Positions 52,332-62,165 of a stretch of 64,000 bases of DNA are shown piece by piece (positions within the stretch are counted from its first letter, which is position 1; each line of letters opens with the position of its first letter). This stretch comes from Sphingopyxis sp. YR583 (GTDB lineage Bacteria; Pseudomonadota; Alphaproteobacteria; Sphingomonadales; Sphingomonadaceae). A program made the translations under genes and the position numbers. Where the stretch lies: contig NZ_FNWK01000002.1 of NCBI RefSeq assembly GCF_900108295.1, positions 310,001 through 374,000 of the forward strand, in the 5' to 3' direction. A model generated the notes under the pieces. That model was not told where the DNA came from, ran no database searches, and saw nothing but the letters and a program-made list of their open reading frames with translations.

Positions 52332-53648
52332 ATGGTTCCGCGTTACGCACGGCCGGAAATGACCGCAATCTGGTCGGCCGAGAATCGGTTTCGTATCTGG
52401 TTCGAGATCGAAGCGCACGCGACCGACGCCCTTGCCGAACTCGGCACCGTGCCCAAATCCGCCGCCAAGGCGCTCTGGGATTGGTGGGCCACGAACCCCG
52501 TCATCGACGTCCCCGCGATCGACGCGATCGAGGCGGTGACCAAGCACGACGTCATCGCCTTCCTGACTTGGGTTGCCGAGAATGTCGGCGACGAAGCGCG
52601 CTTCATGCATCAGGGCATGACGTCGAGCGACGTGCTCGACACCTGCCTCGCCGTCCAGCTCGCCCAAGCGGCCGACATATTGCTCGCCGACGTCGATGCC
52701 CTGCTCGAAGCGATCAAGCGTCGCGCCTATGAGCATAAACTCACACCGACGATCGGCCGCAGCCACGGCATCCATGCCGAACCCGTCACCTTCGGGCTCA
52801 AGCTCGCCGAAGCCTATGCCGAATTCTCGCGCTGCAAACTGCGCCTTCAGGCGGCGCGCGCCGAAATCGCGACCTGCGCCATCTCGGGCGCGGTCGGCAC
52901 CTTCGCCAATATCGATCCGCGCGTCGAGGCGCATGTCGCGGCCAAGCTCGGCCTCGCGATCGAGCCCGTCTCGACGCAAGTCATCCCGCGCGACCGCCAT
53001 GCGATGTTCTTCGCCGTGCTCGGCGTCGTCGCCTCGTCGATCGAACGGCTGTCGGTCGAGGTTCGCCATCTCCAGCGCACCGAAGTGCTCGAGGCCGAGG
53101 AATATTTCTCGCCGGGCCAAAAGGGTTCGTCGGCAATGCCGCACAAGCGCAACCCGATCCTGACCGAAAATCTCACCGGCCTCGCGCGCGTAGTGCGCAG
53201 CGCCGTAACCCCCGCGATGGAGAATGTCGCGCTGTGGCATGAGCGCGACATCAGCCATTCGTCAGTCGAGCGCTTCATCGGCCCCGACGCGACGATCACG
53301 CTCGACTTCGCGCTCGGCCGCCTGACCGGCGTCATCGACAAGCTGCTCGTCTATCCCGCGCGGATGCAGAAAAATCTCGACCGTATGGGAGGTCTCGTCC
53401 ATTCGCAGCGCGTGTTGCTGGCACTGACGCAGGCGGGCGCGAGCCGCGAGGAAAGCTATGTCCTCGTTCAGCGCAACGCGATGAAGGTGTGGGAATCGGA
53501 CGGACAGCTTTCGCTGCTCGAACTGCTCAAGGGCGATGCCGATGTCACCGCCAAGCTGTCGGCCGACGAACTGACCGCGCTGTTCGATCTTGGCTATCAT
53601 ATGAAGCATGTCGACACGATCTTCAACCGGGTGTTCGGGGCGGCATAG
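52332..53648 (+). CDS. purB: Adenylosuccinate lyase
   Basis: Fumarase-superfamily lyase used twice in purine synthesis (SAICAR to AICAR, adenylosuccinate to AMP). Its 438 residues carry HQGMTSSDVLDTCLA, GRSHGIHAEPVTFGLK (catalytic His) and GQKGSSAMPHKRNPI, the superfamily signature loop. AAGGAAAA precedes the ATG; the frame extends upstream without homology. A hairpin lies in its leader and another after its stop. Confidence 0.96.
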   Translation: MVPRYARPEMTAIWSAENRFRIWFEIEAHATDALAELGTVPKSAAKALWDWWATNPVIDVPAIDAIEAVTKHDVIAFLTWVAENVGDEARFMHQGMTSSDVLDTCLAVQLAQAADILLADVDALLEAIKRRAYEHKLTPTIGRSHGIHAEPVTFGLKLAEAYAEFSRCKLRLQAARAEIATCAISGAVGTFANIDPRVEAHVAAKLGLAIEPVSTQVIPRDRHAMFFAVLGVVASSIERLSVEVRHLQRTEVLEAEEYFSPGQKGSSAMPHKRNPILTENLTGLARVVRSAVTPAMENVALWHERDISHSSVERFIGPDATITLDFALGRLTGVIDKLLVYPARMQKNLDRMGGLVHSQRVLLALTQAGASREESYVLVQRNAMKVWESDGQLSLLELLKGDADVTAKLSADELTALFDLGYHMKHVDTIFNRVFGAA

Positions 53649-53649
53649 C

Positions 53650-53668
53650 CCCGGGCTGGAAACCCGGG
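53650..53668. terminator. Palindrome after purB
   Basis: CCCGGG-CTGGAAA-CCCGGG begins 2 bases after the purB stop. It has the form of the GC-rich hairpins at 15430 and 50765 and probably ends purB transcription before the lapA-like gene, though the U-run is weak (ATTCTGTC). Confidence 0.5.
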
Positions 53669-53715
53669 CCATTCTGTCATAGGGTCGGCGTCAGACCGAC
53701 AGAGGAGCAAGACGA

Positions 53716-54057
53716 GTGGGTATCCTGCGAACGATCATCTGGGTCTTGTTGACCGCCATTCTGGTTATCTTTGCGATGGCGAACTGGATTCCGGTGACCG
53801 TCACGATCTGGCCGGGTCAGGTGCTCGACACCAAATTGCCCGTGCTGATCTTTGCCGCCTTCCTTATCGGCAGCGTGCCGATGTGGGTCGCGCTGCGCAC
53901 GACGCGCTGGTCGATGAAACGCCGCCTCGATGCCAGCGAGCGGCAAGCCTCCGACCTGCGCGCGCTCGCCAACCGGCCTGTCGAAGTCACACCCGCCGCG
54001 CCGGTCAACGACATTCCCCCCGCCCCCACCGATCTCTTCGCCACGGACAAACCATGA
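53716..54057 (+). CDS. LapA-domain (DUF1049) inner-membrane protein
   Basis: Small membrane protein of 113 residues with two hydrophobic segments (IIWVLLTAILVIFAMANWI and LPVLIFAAFLIGSVPMWVAL) and a cytoplasmic coiled-coil-like tail rich in Arg and Glu, the LapA/DUF1049 pattern. In E. coli LapA acts with LapB on LPS regulation, but LapB is not here. Start is GTG with a GAGGAG box. It overlaps pyrF by ATGA, heading a long overlapping run. Confidence 0.85.
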   Translation: MGILRTIIWVLLTAILVIFAMANWIPVTVTIWPGQVLDTKLPVLIFAAFLIGSVPMWVALRTTRWSMKRRLDASERQASDLRALANRPVEVTPAAPVNDIPPAPTDLFATDKP

Positions 54058-54728
54058 CCTCACCGCTTTATCTCGCCATCGACACCACGCACCTCGACGC
54101 CGCGCTGACGCTGGCGCAGAAGGTGCGGCGCCATGTCGGCGGGCTGAAGCTCGGTCTCGAATTTTTTTGCGCCAACGGGCATCATGGCGTGCATGAAATG
54201 GCAAAGCTCGGCTTGCCAATCTTCCTCGACCTCAAACTCCACGACATTCCCAACACCGTCGCGAAGGCCATTCAAGCGCTTCGCACGCTCGAGCCGGCGG
54301 TGCTGACGGTCCACGCCGCAGGCGGCCGCGCGATGCTCGAAGAGGCGAAGGCGGCAGCCGGTCTGAATACGAAAGTTGTCGCGGTGACCGTGCTCACCAG
54401 CCTCGACGCGCCCGACCTCGAAGACATTGGCGTCGGCGGAACGCCGCATGATCAGGTCGTGCGCCTGACCACGCTGGCGCGCGAAGCCGGGCTTGATGGC
54501 ATCGTCTGCTCGGGGCAGGAAGTGAAAGCGGCGCGCAAGGCTTGGCCGGGCGGCTTCTTCGTCGTCCCCGGCGTCCGTCCGGCAAACGGCAAAGCGGGCG
54601 ATCAGAAACGGATCGTCACGCCCGCGCAGGCGATGAGCGACGGCGCCTCGATCCTTGTCGTCGGCCGCCCGATCAGCCAATCGGCCGACCCCGATCTCGC
54701 CGCGCGCGAGATCGAAGCCACACTTTGA
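54054..54728 (+). CDS. pyrF: Orotidine 5-phosphate decarboxylase
   Basis: TIM-barrel enzyme converting OMP to UMP, 224 residues. It has LYLAIDTTHLDAALTLAQKV, the catalytic FLDLKLHDIPNTVAKA with Lys and Asp, and a GVRPANGKAGDQKR phosphate loop. ATG overlaps the lapA-like stop. trpF starts 10 bases after its stop. Confidence 0.95.
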   Translation: MTSPLYLAIDTTHLDAALTLAQKVRRHVGGLKLGLEFFCANGHHGVHEMAKLGLPIFLDLKLHDIPNTVAKAIQALRTLEPAVLTVHAAGGRAMLEEAKAAAGLNTKVVAVTVLTSLDAPDLEDIGVGGTPHDQVVRLTTLAREAGLDGIVCSGQEVKAARKAWPGGFFVVPGVRPANGKAGDQKRIVTPAQAMSDGASILVVGRPISQSADPDLAAREIEATL

Positions 54729-54738
54729 CGAGGTTTTC

Positions 54739-55368
54739 ATGCCCCCCTTGGTGAAGATTTGCGGGCTCACGACGCCCCAAGCCGTCGATGACGCCATCCG
54801 GCTGGGCGCAACGCACATCGGTCTTGTCCACTATGAGCCGAGCCAGCGCCACGTCGACCTCAAGACCGCGGCGGAACTGCGCAAGCGCGCCGGGTCGCGG
54901 GCGAAGGTTGCGCTATTGCTTGTCAACGCCTCGCAAAAGCTGACCGGCGACGCGCTGGGCATGGTGCGCCCCGACATAATCCAGTTTCACGGTAATGAGA
55001 CACCCGAATGGCTCGCCGTAGTAAAACGCCTTGTGCCTGCCGAAATCTGGAAGGCCGTCGGCCTTAAGGACGCAGGAACGCTTGAGCGCATGCAGAAATA
55101 TCACGGCATCGCCGACCGCATCCTGTTCGATGCGCCCGCCGCTGCCTTGCCCGGCGGGACGGGCACGCGCTTCGACTGGTCGCTGCTCAAAAATCATCGC
55201 CACACGATGGATTGGGGCATCGCAGGCGGGCTCACCCCGGACAATGTTGCCGAAGCAATCGCTGCAACCGGCGCGCCGCTCGTCGACGTTTCGTCGGGGG
55301 TTGAGAGCGCTCCGGGCGTCAAGGATGTGGACAAGATCGCTGCTTTCCTTAAAGCCGCCGGTCGATGA
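54739..55368 (+). CDS. trpF: Phosphoribosylanthranilate isomerase
   Basis: TIM-barrel isomerase of tryptophan synthesis, 209 residues. [24 protein letters not shown] carries the catalytic Cys, [13 protein letters not shown] and the C-terminal [26 protein letters not shown] phosphate-binding segments follow. The start is ATG; the stop overlaps trpB as ATGA. It lies in a run of pyrimidine, tryptophan, fatty-acid and folate genes. Confidence 0.95.
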   Translation: MPPLVKICGLTTPQAVDDAIRLGATHIGLVHYEPSQRHVDLKTAAELRKRAGSRAKVALLLVNASQKLTGDALGMVRPDIIQFHGNETPEWLAVVKRLVPAEIWKAVGLKDAGTLERMQKYHGIADRILFDAPAAALPGGTGTRFDWSLLKNHRHTMDWGIAGGLTPDNVAEAIAATGAPLVDVSSGVESAPGVKDVDKIAAFLKAAGR

Positions 55369-56576
55369 CCCAGCTTCCCAACAGTCTTCGCACCGGCCCC
55401 GACGAACGAGGCCATTTCGGCCAGTTCGGCGGCCGCTATGTCGCCGAAACGCTGATGCCGTTGATCCTCGACCTCGAGCGTCACTATCGCGCGGCGCAAG
55501 CCGACCCGGCGTTCAAGTCCGAATTCGACTATCTGCTCAAACATTATGTCGGCCGCCCCAGCCCGCTCTGGTTCGCCGAGCGACTGACCGCGCATCTCGG
55601 CGGCGCCAAGATTTACTTGAAGCGCGAAGACCTCAATCACACCGGCGCGCACAAGATCAACAATTGCATTGGCCAGATCCTGCTCGCCAAACGCATGGGC
55701 AAGACGAAGATCATCGCCGAAACCGGCGCCGGCCAGCATGGTGTTGCGACCGCGACCGTGGCTGCGCTCTTCGGTCTGCCCTGCACCATCTTCATGGGCG
55801 CAGTCGACGTCGCGCGGCAGCAGCCGAATGTGTTCCGCATGAAGCTGCTCGGCGCGGAAGTCGTTGCGGTGGAGAGCGGCGCAAAGACGCTGAAGGACGC
55901 GATGAACGAGGCGCTACGCCATTGGGTCGCGAATGTTCACGACACTTTCTACATCATCGGTACCGTAGCGGGGCCACACCCCTATCCTGAGTTGGTCCGC
56001 GATTTCCAGTCGGTGATTGGCGACGAAGCGAAGGCGCAAATTCTCGAAGCCGAAGGCCGCCTTCCCGATATGCTGATCGCTCCCGTCGGTGGAGGATCGA
56101 ACGCCATCGGCCTGTTCCATCCCTTCCTCGACGACGCCGATGTCGAGATCGTCGGGGTCGAAGCTGCGGGCGAAGGTCTGGACGGCAAGCACGCCGCCAG
56201 TCTCGCGGGCGGACGCCCCGGCATCCTCCACGGCAACAAGACCTATCTGCTGCAGGACGAGGACGGCCAGATTACCGAGGCGCACAGCATCTCGGCAGGC
56301 CTCGACTATCCGGGCATCGGCCCGGAGCATAGCTGGCTCCACGAAATCAGCCGCGTCCGCTACGAACCCGTCACCGACGCCGAAGCGCTGGCGAGCTTCC
56401 AGAAGCTGACCAAGCTCGAAGGCATCATTCCCGCGCTCGAAAGTGCGCACGCGATCGCCGCCGCCGAACGGATTGCGCCGACATTGGGCAAGGACAAGAT
56501 CATCATCGTCAATTGCTCGGGCCGGGGGGACAAGGACATTTTCACTGTCGCGGATGCGCTGGGGGTTGCGCTATGA
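55365..56576 (+). CDS. trpB: Tryptophan synthase beta chain
   Basis: PLP enzyme condensing indole and serine, 403 residues. The PLP Lys is in [39 protein letters not shown] and the PLP-phosphate loop [13 protein letters not shown] are intact. ATGA overlaps occur at both ends, with trpF before and a 71-codon gene after it. Confidence 0.97.
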   Translation: MTQLPNSLRTGPDERGHFGQFGGRYVAETLMPLILDLERHYRAAQADPAFKSEFDYLLKHYVGRPSPLWFAERLTAHLGGAKIYLKREDLNHTGAHKINNCIGQILLAKRMGKTKIIAETGAGQHGVATATVAALFGLPCTIFMGAVDVARQQPNVFRMKLLGAEVVAVESGAKTLKDAMNEALRHWVANVHDTFYIIGTVAGPHPYPELVRDFQSVIGDEAKAQILEAEGRLPDMLIAPVGGGSNAIGLFHPFLDDADVEIVGVEAAGEGLDGKHAASLAGGRPGILHGNKTYLLQDEDGQITEAHSISAGLDYPGIGPEHSWLHEISRVRYEPVTDAEALASFQKLTKLEGIIPALESAHAIAAAERIAPTLGKDKIIIVNCSGRGDKDIFTVADALGVAL

Positions 56577-56788
56577 ATTGGAAACAGTTTGCGCAGTTAT
56601 TTGCGATCACACTTCCTTTGACAGTCATTATAACGGTCATCTTGCGCGTGTTGCTGCAATGGTCCGGAGATTTTTCACAGTGGCAAGCCACGCTCACCCC
56701 AAGCAACGTCCTACTGTCCGTCGTGATTGCGGCGATAATTGCCCGTTCGATCGTGCGTCATAAGGCACTTTACGGTGAAGACCAATGA
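56573..56788 (+). CDS. Small two-helix membrane protein between trpB and trpA
   Basis: Unrecognised 71-residue protein with two likely membrane helices ([20 protein letters not shown] and [18 protein letters not shown]) and a charged tail. Its ATG overlaps the trpB stop and its stop overlaps trpA by ATGA, so it is translated in the same coupled chain. trpB and trpA are almost always adjacent, so an insertion here is unusual. Base composition is lower in GC than its neighbours (for example TTATTTGCGATCACACTTCC), a possible sign of later acquisition. Confidence 0.75.
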   Translation: MNWKQFAQLFAITLPLTVIITVILRVLLQWSGDFSQWQATLTPSNVLLSVVIAAIIARSIVRHKALYGEDQ

Positions 56789-57576
56789 CCCGCTTCGCCG
56801 CCGCCTTCGCCAAGCCGCATCCCGCTCTCGTTGCCTTCATCACCGGCGGTGACGGCGATACCGCCGCGAACCTCGACGCGCTCGTTGCAGGCGGCGCCGA
56901 TGTGATCGAGCTTGGCATGCCCTTCACCGACCCGATGGCGGACGGCCCCGCAATCCAGGCGGCGAACCTGCGCAGTCTCGGCAAGGGTACGACGACCGCA
57001 GACCTGTTCGCAATCGCCGCCGCCTTTCGCCAGCGCCATCCGGACACCCCGCTAGTCCTCATGGGCTATGCCAACCCGATGACGATCCGCGGCGCCGACT
57101 GGTTCGCCGCCGGATGCGCAAAAGCCGGAGTAGACGGCGTCATCTGCGTCGACATCCCGTCCGAAGAAGATGCCGAACTCGGCCCGGCGCTCCGCGCCGT
57201 CGGCGTCGACCTGATCCGCCTCGCGACGCCTACGACCGATGCCGCACGGCTACCCGATGTGCTAAACGGCGCGGGCGGCTTCCTCTATTATGTCTCGGTC
57301 GCCGGGATCACCGGCCAGCAACAGGCCGCGCAGGCGAGCATCGACGAAGCCGTCGCGCGCCTCAAGGCCGCGACCGACCTTCCCGTCGCGGTGGGCTTCG
57401 GCGTTCGCACCCCAGAACAGGCGGCTGCAATCGCGCGCGTTGCCGACGGCGTTGTCGTCGGATCGGCGTTCATCGACATCATTGCCGAACATGGCAACGC
57501 TGCGGCGTCGCATGTCGAGGCTTTCACCCGCACCCTCACCGATGCTATCCACGGCGCAAAGGAGATCGCCGCATGA
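56785..57576 (+). CDS. trpA: Tryptophan synthase alpha chain
   Basis: TIM-barrel lyase giving indole from indole-glycerol phosphate, 263 residues. [11 protein letters not shown], the catalytic acids in [31 protein letters not shown] and [11 protein letters not shown] are as expected. Its stop overlaps accD by ATGA, keeping the coupled chain. Confidence 0.96.
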   Translation: MTRFAAAFAKPHPALVAFITGGDGDTAANLDALVAGGADVIELGMPFTDPMADGPAIQAANLRSLGKGTTTADLFAIAAAFRQRHPDTPLVLMGYANPMTIRGADWFAAGCAKAGVDGVICVDIPSEEDAELGPALRAVGVDLIRLATPTTDAARLPDVLNGAGGFLYYVSVAGITGQQQAAQASIDEAVARLKAATDLPVAVGFGVRTPEQAAAIARVADGVVVGSAFIDIIAEHGNAAASHVEAFTRTLTDAIHGAKEIAA

Positions 57577-58424
57577 GCTGGCTCGACCGCGTTCGCAACG
57601 CGCTGCCCTTCGGGGCGAAACGCGATACCGCCGACAATCTCTGGCACAAATGCCGCCAGTGCCAGCAGATGGTGTTCGTCAAGGAATGGGAAGACAATCT
57701 GAACGTCTGCCCGCGCTGCGACCATCATGATCGCATCGGCGCGAAGGAGCGTTTCGCGCAGCTTTTCGACGGCGGCATCCACGAGATGATCGCTGCGCCG
57801 CCAGCCCCCGAAGATCCGCTGAAATTCCGCGATACCAAGAAATATGTCGACCGCATTAAGGCCGCGCGTGCACAGACCGGCGACCGCGATGCCTATCAGA
57901 ATGCGTTTGGCCGTATCTCGGGCCAAGGCGCAGTCATTGGCGTGCAGGATTTCGCCTTCATGGGCGGATCGATGGGGGTCGCGGTGGGCGAGGCCTTTGT
58001 CGCCGGGGTCGAGCAGGCCATCAAGCGCGGCGTTCCTTATATCGCGATCACTGCGGCGGGCGGTGCCCGGATGCAGGAAGGCACGCTATCGCTGATGCAG
58101 ATGCCGCGCGCCACGGTGGCGCTCGCGCGCCTGCGCCGCGCTGGCTTGCCCTATATCGTTCTGCTTACTGATCCGACCACTGGCGGCGTCACCGCCAGCT
58201 ATGCGATGCTCGGCGATATCCAGATCAGCGAACCCAAGGCGCTGATCGGCTTCGCGGGCCAGCGCGTGATCGAGAACACGATCCGCGAAAAGCTGCCCGA
58301 AGGGTTCCAGCGCGCCGAATATCTGCTCGATCACGGCATGGTCGACATGGTCGTGCACCGCAAGGAACTGCCCGAAACGCTCGGCCGCCTGATTGGCTAT
58401 CTGGCGCCCGAAAAGGCGGCCTGA
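57573..58424 (+). CDS. accD: Acetyl-CoA carboxylase carboxyltransferase beta
   Basis: Carboxyltransferase subunit that makes malonyl-CoA with AccA, 283 residues. An N-terminal zinc ribbon (CRQCQQ ... CPRC) precedes the crotonase-like domain with [12 protein letters not shown] and [12 protein letters not shown]. The ATG overlaps the trpA stop. trpA-accD-folC is a familiar order in alphaproteobacteria. Confidence 0.96.
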   Translation: MSWLDRVRNALPFGAKRDTADNLWHKCRQCQQMVFVKEWEDNLNVCPRCDHHDRIGAKERFAQLFDGGIHEMIAAPPAPEDPLKFRDTKKYVDRIKAARAQTGDRDAYQNAFGRISGQGAVIGVQDFAFMGGSMGVAVGEAFVAGVEQAIKRGVPYIAITAAGGARMQEGTLSLMQMPRATVALARLRRAGLPYIVLLTDPTTGGVTASYAMLGDIQISEPKALIGFAGQRVIENTIREKLPEGFQRAEYLLDHGMVDMVVHRKELPETLGRLIGYLAPEKAA

Positions 58425-58444
58425 GCCGAACCAAAGCGCCCCCC

Positions 58445-59761
58445 ATGGCCGACCACGCGCACAGTTCCGACCCTGCGGTGCAGGCCCAGCTTGATCGCCT
58501 CGCCGCTTTGTCTCCGGGCCGCGACATCCTCGGGCTCGAGCGCATTGCCGAACTATGCGCGCGACTCGGCAACCCGCAACTGCAACTTCCGCGCACCTTT
58601 CATGTCGCGGGTACCAACGGCAAGGGTTCGACCTGCGCCTATCTCCGAGCGATCCTCGAAGCGCAGGGGCGCAGGGTTCACAGCTATACCAGTCCGCATC
58701 TCGTGCGCTTCAACGAACGTATCCGCCTCGCCGGAACGCTGATCGACGACGCGTTGCTCGCTGCATTGCTCGAGGAAGTCCTCGACGAAGCCGCCGACCT
58801 TCAGGCAAGCTTTTTCGAAGTCACGACAGCCGCCGCCTTCCTCGCCTTCGCACGCATCGCCGCCGACGACTGCATCATCGAGGTCGGGCTCGGCGGCCGC
58901 CTCGACGCGACGAATATCATCCCGCCGCCTGCCGTCTGCGGCATTGCATCGCTCGGCATCGATCACGAAGCATTCCTCCTCGCCCCCGAAGCCGGGACGC
59001 CCTCCGATCCCGCGATGCGGATCGCGTGGGAAAAGGCGGGGATCATCAAGCCCGATACGCCCGCCGCCACCCTCGCCTACCCGCCCCATATCCAGGGCAC
59101 CATCGCCGCCAAGGTCGCCGACGTCGGCGCGACACTCTTTCCGCAGAGCGAGGGCTGGACGGTTGAGCCCGAAGGCGACACGTTCCGCTGGACGTCGAAA
59201 CTGGGTTCGATCGCCCAGCCACTACGTCCCCGCATGACGGGCGCGCATCAGATGGCGAATGCCGGGCTCGCGATAGCGATGCTGCGCCTCGTCCCCGATC
59301 CGCAGCCGAGCGATGCCGACATCGCGGCGGGCGTGGCAGCCGCCTTCTGGCCTGCACGGATGCAGCGCCTCGGCGCAGGCCCGCTCACCGCGCTGCTCCC
59401 CGAGCAAACCCAAATCTGGCTCGACGGCGCCCATAATGTCGATGCGGGTCTCGCTCTCGCCCGAAAATTCGAGGACGAACCGCGGCGTATCCATCTCGTC
59501 ACCGGGATGCTGGCGAACAAGGACCCCGCGGCGATTATCGCGCCGCTCGCCAGCCAACTAGCCAGCCTGACCGTCGTCCCCGTGCCGGGACACGAGCATC
59601 ATGACGCCCAAGCCTTCGGCGCTGGCGCCAGAGCGGCCGCCTCCGTCACCGACGCGCTGCACGACCTCGACGTCGATCCCGAACGCGAACTGGTCCTGAT
59701 CGCCGGCTCGCTCTATCTCGCCGGCATCGTTCTCGACCTCAACAACGAGTGGCCGGTCTAG
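58445..59761 (+). CDS. folC: Bifunctional folylpolyglutamate/dihydrofolate synthase
   Basis: Mur-ligase-like enzyme of 438 residues that adds glutamate to folates. It has the P-loop HVAGTNGKGSTCAYLR, SYTSPHLVRFNERIR, a TNIIPPPAVCGIASLGIDH stretch and WLDGAHNVDAGLALA. Ends at a TAG that shares the palindrome CTAG with the stop of the convergent TPR gene (a 4-base overlap). It is 20 bases after accD. Confidence 0.94.
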   Translation: MADHAHSSDPAVQAQLDRLAALSPGRDILGLERIAELCARLGNPQLQLPRTFHVAGTNGKGSTCAYLRAILEAQGRRVHSYTSPHLVRFNERIRLAGTLIDDALLAALLEEVLDEAADLQASFFEVTTAAAFLAFARIAADDCIIEVGLGGRLDATNIIPPPAVCGIASLGIDHEAFLLAPEAGTPSDPAMRIAWEKAGIIKPDTPAATLAYPPHIQGTIAAKVADVGATLFPQSEGWTVEPEGDTFRWTSKLGSIAQPLRPRMTGAHQMANAGLAIAMLRLVPDPQPSDADIAAGVAAAFWPARMQRLGAGPLTALLPEQTQIWLDGAHNVDAGLALARKFEDEPRRIHLVTGMLANKDPAAIIAPLASQLASLTVVPVPGHEHHDAQAFGAGARAAASVTDALHDLDVDPERELVLIAGSLYLAGIVLDLNNEWPV

Positions 59762-60501
59762 CGCAGCTCCGCGAGCGTCCGTTTGACCCAGTCGTACATT
59801 TCGGCTTCAGCCTTCAATGTTACTGGTGGTGTGCGTTTCATTCGCTGCTCGACTTCCTTGAGCACCGTCCGCGCACCCGCTTTGTCGCCCTTGGCAATCA
59901 GGATACCCGCGATCCGGCAGCGGATTTCATCGCCCGGCACGCGGTTGACGATCTCACGATAGATCGCAAGCGCGTCGGCCGTCCGCCCATCGGCTTCGGC
60001 AACCTTAGCGCGGAGGAGCGCACGCCGGTCGATCTCGGTCCGCGAAATCGTCTCGGGCAGGGCGTCGATTGCCGTGAGCGCCTCGGCTGATCGACCTGCT
60101 AGATAGGCCGCTTCGGCGATCCGCATCCCGATTGTCCGGTCGGCGTGGGGTGACAATCGCTCAGCCGCGCGAAACTGGTCGAGCGCTTCGTCATAACGCC
60201 CACGTTCCATCAGCGCGTCGCCCAATTCGATCCGGTTCCCTGCGGTATCGCTGAACTCAGCGGTATCGCGCGCTTCGCGAATGCGACGTTCGGGATCCAT
60301 CTTGTCGGCGATCTTGGTCCGCGCCTCGCGCACTCGCCGATCGCGCGGTAGACCGGGCAGTATCTCGACGATGAAATAAGCGAGGATGCCGACCATCGGC
60401 AGAAAGGCGATCGCCATGATCCATGCGGTGTTCCGTCCGGTCCGGAAGACATGGACGATGCAGAGTATCTGCAGCACGAGCGAGATCAGGAAGAAATGCA
60501 T
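59758..60501 (-). CDS. TPR-repeat membrane protein
   Basis: A 247-residue protein. Two N-terminal hydrophobic segments (FLISLVLQILCIVHVF and AWIMAIAFLPMVGILAYFIVEILPG) resemble the phospholipase-D-like N-terminal helices, and a cytoplasmic array of about four TPR-like repeats follows (GDALMERGRYDEALDQFRAA, AEAAYLAGRSAEALTAID). It begins 3 bases after the MFS gene and is probably co-transcribed with it. Function unknown; a scaffold role is possible. Confidence 0.8.
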   Translation of the reverse strand: MHFFLISLVLQILCIVHVFRTGRNTAWIMAIAFLPMVGILAYFIVEILPGLPRDRRVREARTKIADKMDPERRIREARDTAEFSDTAGNRIELGDALMERGRYDEALDQFRAAERLSPHADRTIGMRIAEAAYLAGRSAEALTAIDALPETISRTEIDRRALLRAKVAEADGRTADALAIYREIVNRVPGDEIRCRIAGILIAKGDKAGARTVLKEVEQRMKRTPPVTLKAEAEMYDWVKRTLAELR

Positions 60502-60504
60502 TGG

Positions 60505-62064
60505 TTAAACCGTCGCCGCCGATGCCTTGCCCTTCCACGCCAGCAAAACGCCGACGACTAAGGCGGCGAGCGAAGCGTACATGACATGCGAGGCCAGTTC
60601 GAGTTGATTGGCCAGTAGCAGCCCGACCACCCCCGCGACGATCAGCGCGAAGCCGGCGATGCGCAGGGCACCGACGGGCTTGCGCAGCTTAGTCTCGTCG
60701 ACCGCGCCGCTCTGGCGAATGGATTGCACGACATAGCCCTTGCGCCACATCATCCACAGCAGGATCATGCCGGGTATCGCGGCAACGACGGTGAGGCCCC
60801 AAAAACCGGTCCATCCCAGCTTCTCCGCGGCATAGCCCGCGGGTCCGGCCATGAAGGTCCGCCCGATCACCGCAACCGACGACAGCAAGGCGAACTGCGT
60901 TGCGGTATATGCGATGTTCGCCAAGCCCGAGAGATAGACGGCGACGACAGTCAGGCCGATCCCGCTGGTGATATTCTCGGTCACGATCGCCGCGACCAGC
61001 ATCCAGTAATCATTGCCCGCGATCGACAGCGCCATGAACATGAGGTTCGAGAACATCATCAGCAGGACCGAAACGAGCAGCGCCCGGCCCATGCCGAGCC
61101 ATAGCACGAACGGTCCGCCCAGCGCGGAGCCGACAAGGACCGCAGCGAAGCCCCAGATCTTGTTCGCGGAAATATAGTCGAGGTCGGCAAAACCGAGGTC
61201 GACGATCATCGGGCTGAGCATCGCCTGCCCCATCGCGTCGCCAACCTTGTAGACCAAGATGAACAGCAGGATCATCAACGCGCCGTCGCGGGTCAGGAAT
61301 TCGCGGAACGGATTGACCACGGTCTCGACGAGCCATTGCCCCGGTCTCATCCCCGATGCACTGCCGAAGCGGTCGACGAACTTGCCTTCACCGGCCCAGA
61401 AGGCGCCAAGGATGGCGGGAACTACACAAAGGGTGGTGAGCGCATAGGCGACCGCCCAGCCCAGCCCCAGCCCTTCCTGCGAGGCGAAGTAGATCGTCCC
61501 AGCGCCCGCGATCAGATTGCCCGTACGATAGCCGAACTGGTTGGTGGCGGTGCCGTGGGCGAACTCGTCCTCTTCCAATATCTCGATGCGATAGGCGTCG
61601 ATGATGATATCCTGCGTCGCCGAGAAAAAGGCCGTGGCGACCGCCCAGAAAAGGAACCAGCCATAATCGCCCGGCTGCGGGTTACTCGCCCCCATCTGCC
61701 AGATCGAAAGAACGAGGAAGAACTGGACGAAGAACAGCCAGCTGCGGCGTTGGCCGAGAGCCTTCGTCAGACCGGGCAAGGGAATCTTGTCGACCAGCGG
61801 CGCCCACAGGAATTTGATCGTGTAAGGAATGCCGACCATCACTGCGAAGCCGATGGTCGTCGGCGTAAAGCCGACCTTGGCGAGCCAGAAGGTCATGGTG
61901 GCGGCGACCAGCGTAAACGGGAAACCGCTCGAAATGCCGAGGAGGAAGGCCACCGCCGGATTCTTGCGGAGATAGGGGCGGAACGCCGGTATCGCGAGCG
62001 CGACGACCACCAACCCGCCGAGCACGGCAACGAAAATGATAAACCGAATCAGATCAACCGACAT
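60505..62064 (-). CDS. AmpG-family MFS permease
   Basis: Major-facilitator permease of about 519 residues with 12-14 membrane segments. The opening LLGISSGFPFTLVAATMTFWLAKVGFTPTTIGFAVMVGIPYTIKFLWAP and QDIIIDAYRIEILEEDEFAHGTA match AmpG, which imports anhydro-muropeptides for peptidoglycan recycling. No ampC or ampD gene is nearby. I chose the ATG of MSVDLIRFI; the frame extends 14 codons upstream. Confidence 0.87.
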   Translation of the reverse strand: MSVDLIRFIIFVAVLGGLVVVALAIPAFRPYLRKNPAVAFLLGISSGFPFTLVAATMTFWLAKVGFTPTTIGFAVMVGIPYTIKFLWAPLVDKIPLPGLTKALGQRRSWLFFVQFFLVLSIWQMGASNPQPGDYGWFLFWAVATAFFSATQDIIIDAYRIEILEEDEFAHGTATNQFGYRTGNLIAGAGTIYFASQEGLGLGWAVAYALTTLCVVPAILGAFWAGEGKFVDRFGSASGMRPGQWLVETVVNPFREFLTRDGALMILLFILVYKVGDAMGQAMLSPMIVDLGFADLDYISANKIWGFAAVLVGSALGGPFVLWLGMGRALLVSVLLMMFSNLMFMALSIAGNDYWMLVAAIVTENITSGIGLTVVAVYLSGLANIAYTATQFALLSSVAVIGRTFMAGPAGYAAEKLGWTGFWGLTVVAAIPGMILLWMMWRKGYVVQSIRQSGAVDETKLRKPVGALRIAGFALIVAGVVGLLLANQLELASHVMYASLAALVVGVLLAWKGKASAATV

Positions 62065-62165
62065 GCCGACGCTCCCCGCGCGCCCGCATCGCGGACGCCT
62101 TGTCATACGAGGGGCCTAAAGGCTTGGTCCCAAATTGGAAGCGGCTATTTATCGGATCGCCGCGC

